Shown here: piece by piece, positions 4,781 through 5,149 of the stretch
How the letters are laid out: each line of letters starts with the position of its first letter
Position numbering within the stretch: the stretch's first letter is position 1
Program-made: the position numbers and the translations under genes
The notes under the pieces: model-generated
What the model was told of the DNA's origin: nothing
Seen by the model: only the letters and a program-made list of their open reading frames with translations
Database searches by the model: none
Source: Bacteroidales bacterium
GTDB lineage: Bacteria; Bacteroidota; Bacteroidia; Bacteroidales; UBA932
Assembly (NCBI GenBank): GCA_023230265.1
Contig: JALNXR010000165.1
Coordinates: 1 to 5,149, forward strand
Direction of reading: 5' to 3'
DNA length: 5,149 nt

Positions 4781-5149
4781 ACCTTGATTTGTGATCATGT
4801 TGTTTACCAAGTTAATTCAAAATGATAACCCAACCATCTTCTTTGAAATTATTGGATTGCTCCCATGAAATTATGCGTTTTTTCTGTTTTTAATCTCTGC
4901 TTTTCTATATTTTTCACAGCTTGTTATACCTGCTATATATGCCAGGTTAACCTCTATCCCTGACCTCCCGTAATATCCATTTCATATCACAGCTTTTAAA
5001 TTCTCCATGCGTATTCCGATGATTATTCGTTTTTTTCTTGCCCATCCTCTGTGCTCTGTGGCAATTTTTCCCTTTTCGAACAGATAACCAATTCCCCGAC
5101 AAACCAAGAAAAGTTTCTTTATTCACCGTTTACTCCATGCTGCCGACTG

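Larger units (their letters stand above)
4486..5149. other. Intergenic region downstream of the cassette, no gene seen
   Basis: No frame on either strand shows convincing coding character over these 664 bp. The first 100 bp contain short inverted and direct repeats. Further on are palindromes (TCATGCA-GG-TGCATGA, TTGATATCAA), a small dyad ACCTG/CAGGT (4928-4947), and a CCTCTGTGCTCTGTGG string (5047-5062) that resembles dispersed repeats. Many short T- and C-rich strings suggest decayed non-coding DNA. Confidence 0.55.

Overview
The window reads as a bacterial chromosomal segment in which an AT-rich three-gene cassette sits beside a GC-richer housekeeping-type gene. The origin is uncertain. 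Short motifs beginning GGGGACA/GGGACATTC and a degenerate palindromic element of the 'CTCTGCgTTCTC' type resemble dispersed repeats I associate with Desulfobacterota (former Deltaproteobacteria). This is a recollection, not a database match.

Layout: positions 1-732 (minus strand) hold the N-terminal 244 residues of a six-transmembrane voltage-gated potassium channel, cut by the window edge just after S6. Positions 733-1888 hold no convincing gene. They contain a probable channel promoter, several inverted repeats (a hairpin near 1191-1222, nested repeats at 1461-1563 and 1587-1691) and a GGGGACAG motif. Positions 1889-4485 (plus strand) carry three closely spaced genes: a Dam-family adenine-N6 DNA methyltransferase, a four-helix membrane protein of unknown function, and a DGQHR-domain protein related to DndB/DpdB. 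Positions 4486-5149 hold no gene but have short hairpins, a 9-bp direct repeat and palindromes.

How the genes may work together: the methyltransferase keeps essentially every hallmark of the GATC-specific Dam/DpnM group. The DGQHR protein belongs to a ParB-like nucleotide-binding family whose known members (DndB, DpdB) act with DNA-modification and anti-phage systems, but no dnd, dpd or restriction-nuclease gene is visible. The membrane protein lies between them, with its stop codon abutting a possible start of the DGQHR gene, so co-translation is likely. The arrangement, AT-rich composition and repeat-rich flanks suggest a horizontally acquired module, possibly a defence or DNA-modification system with a membrane component. 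That function is inference; the sequence shows only the families and the gene order.
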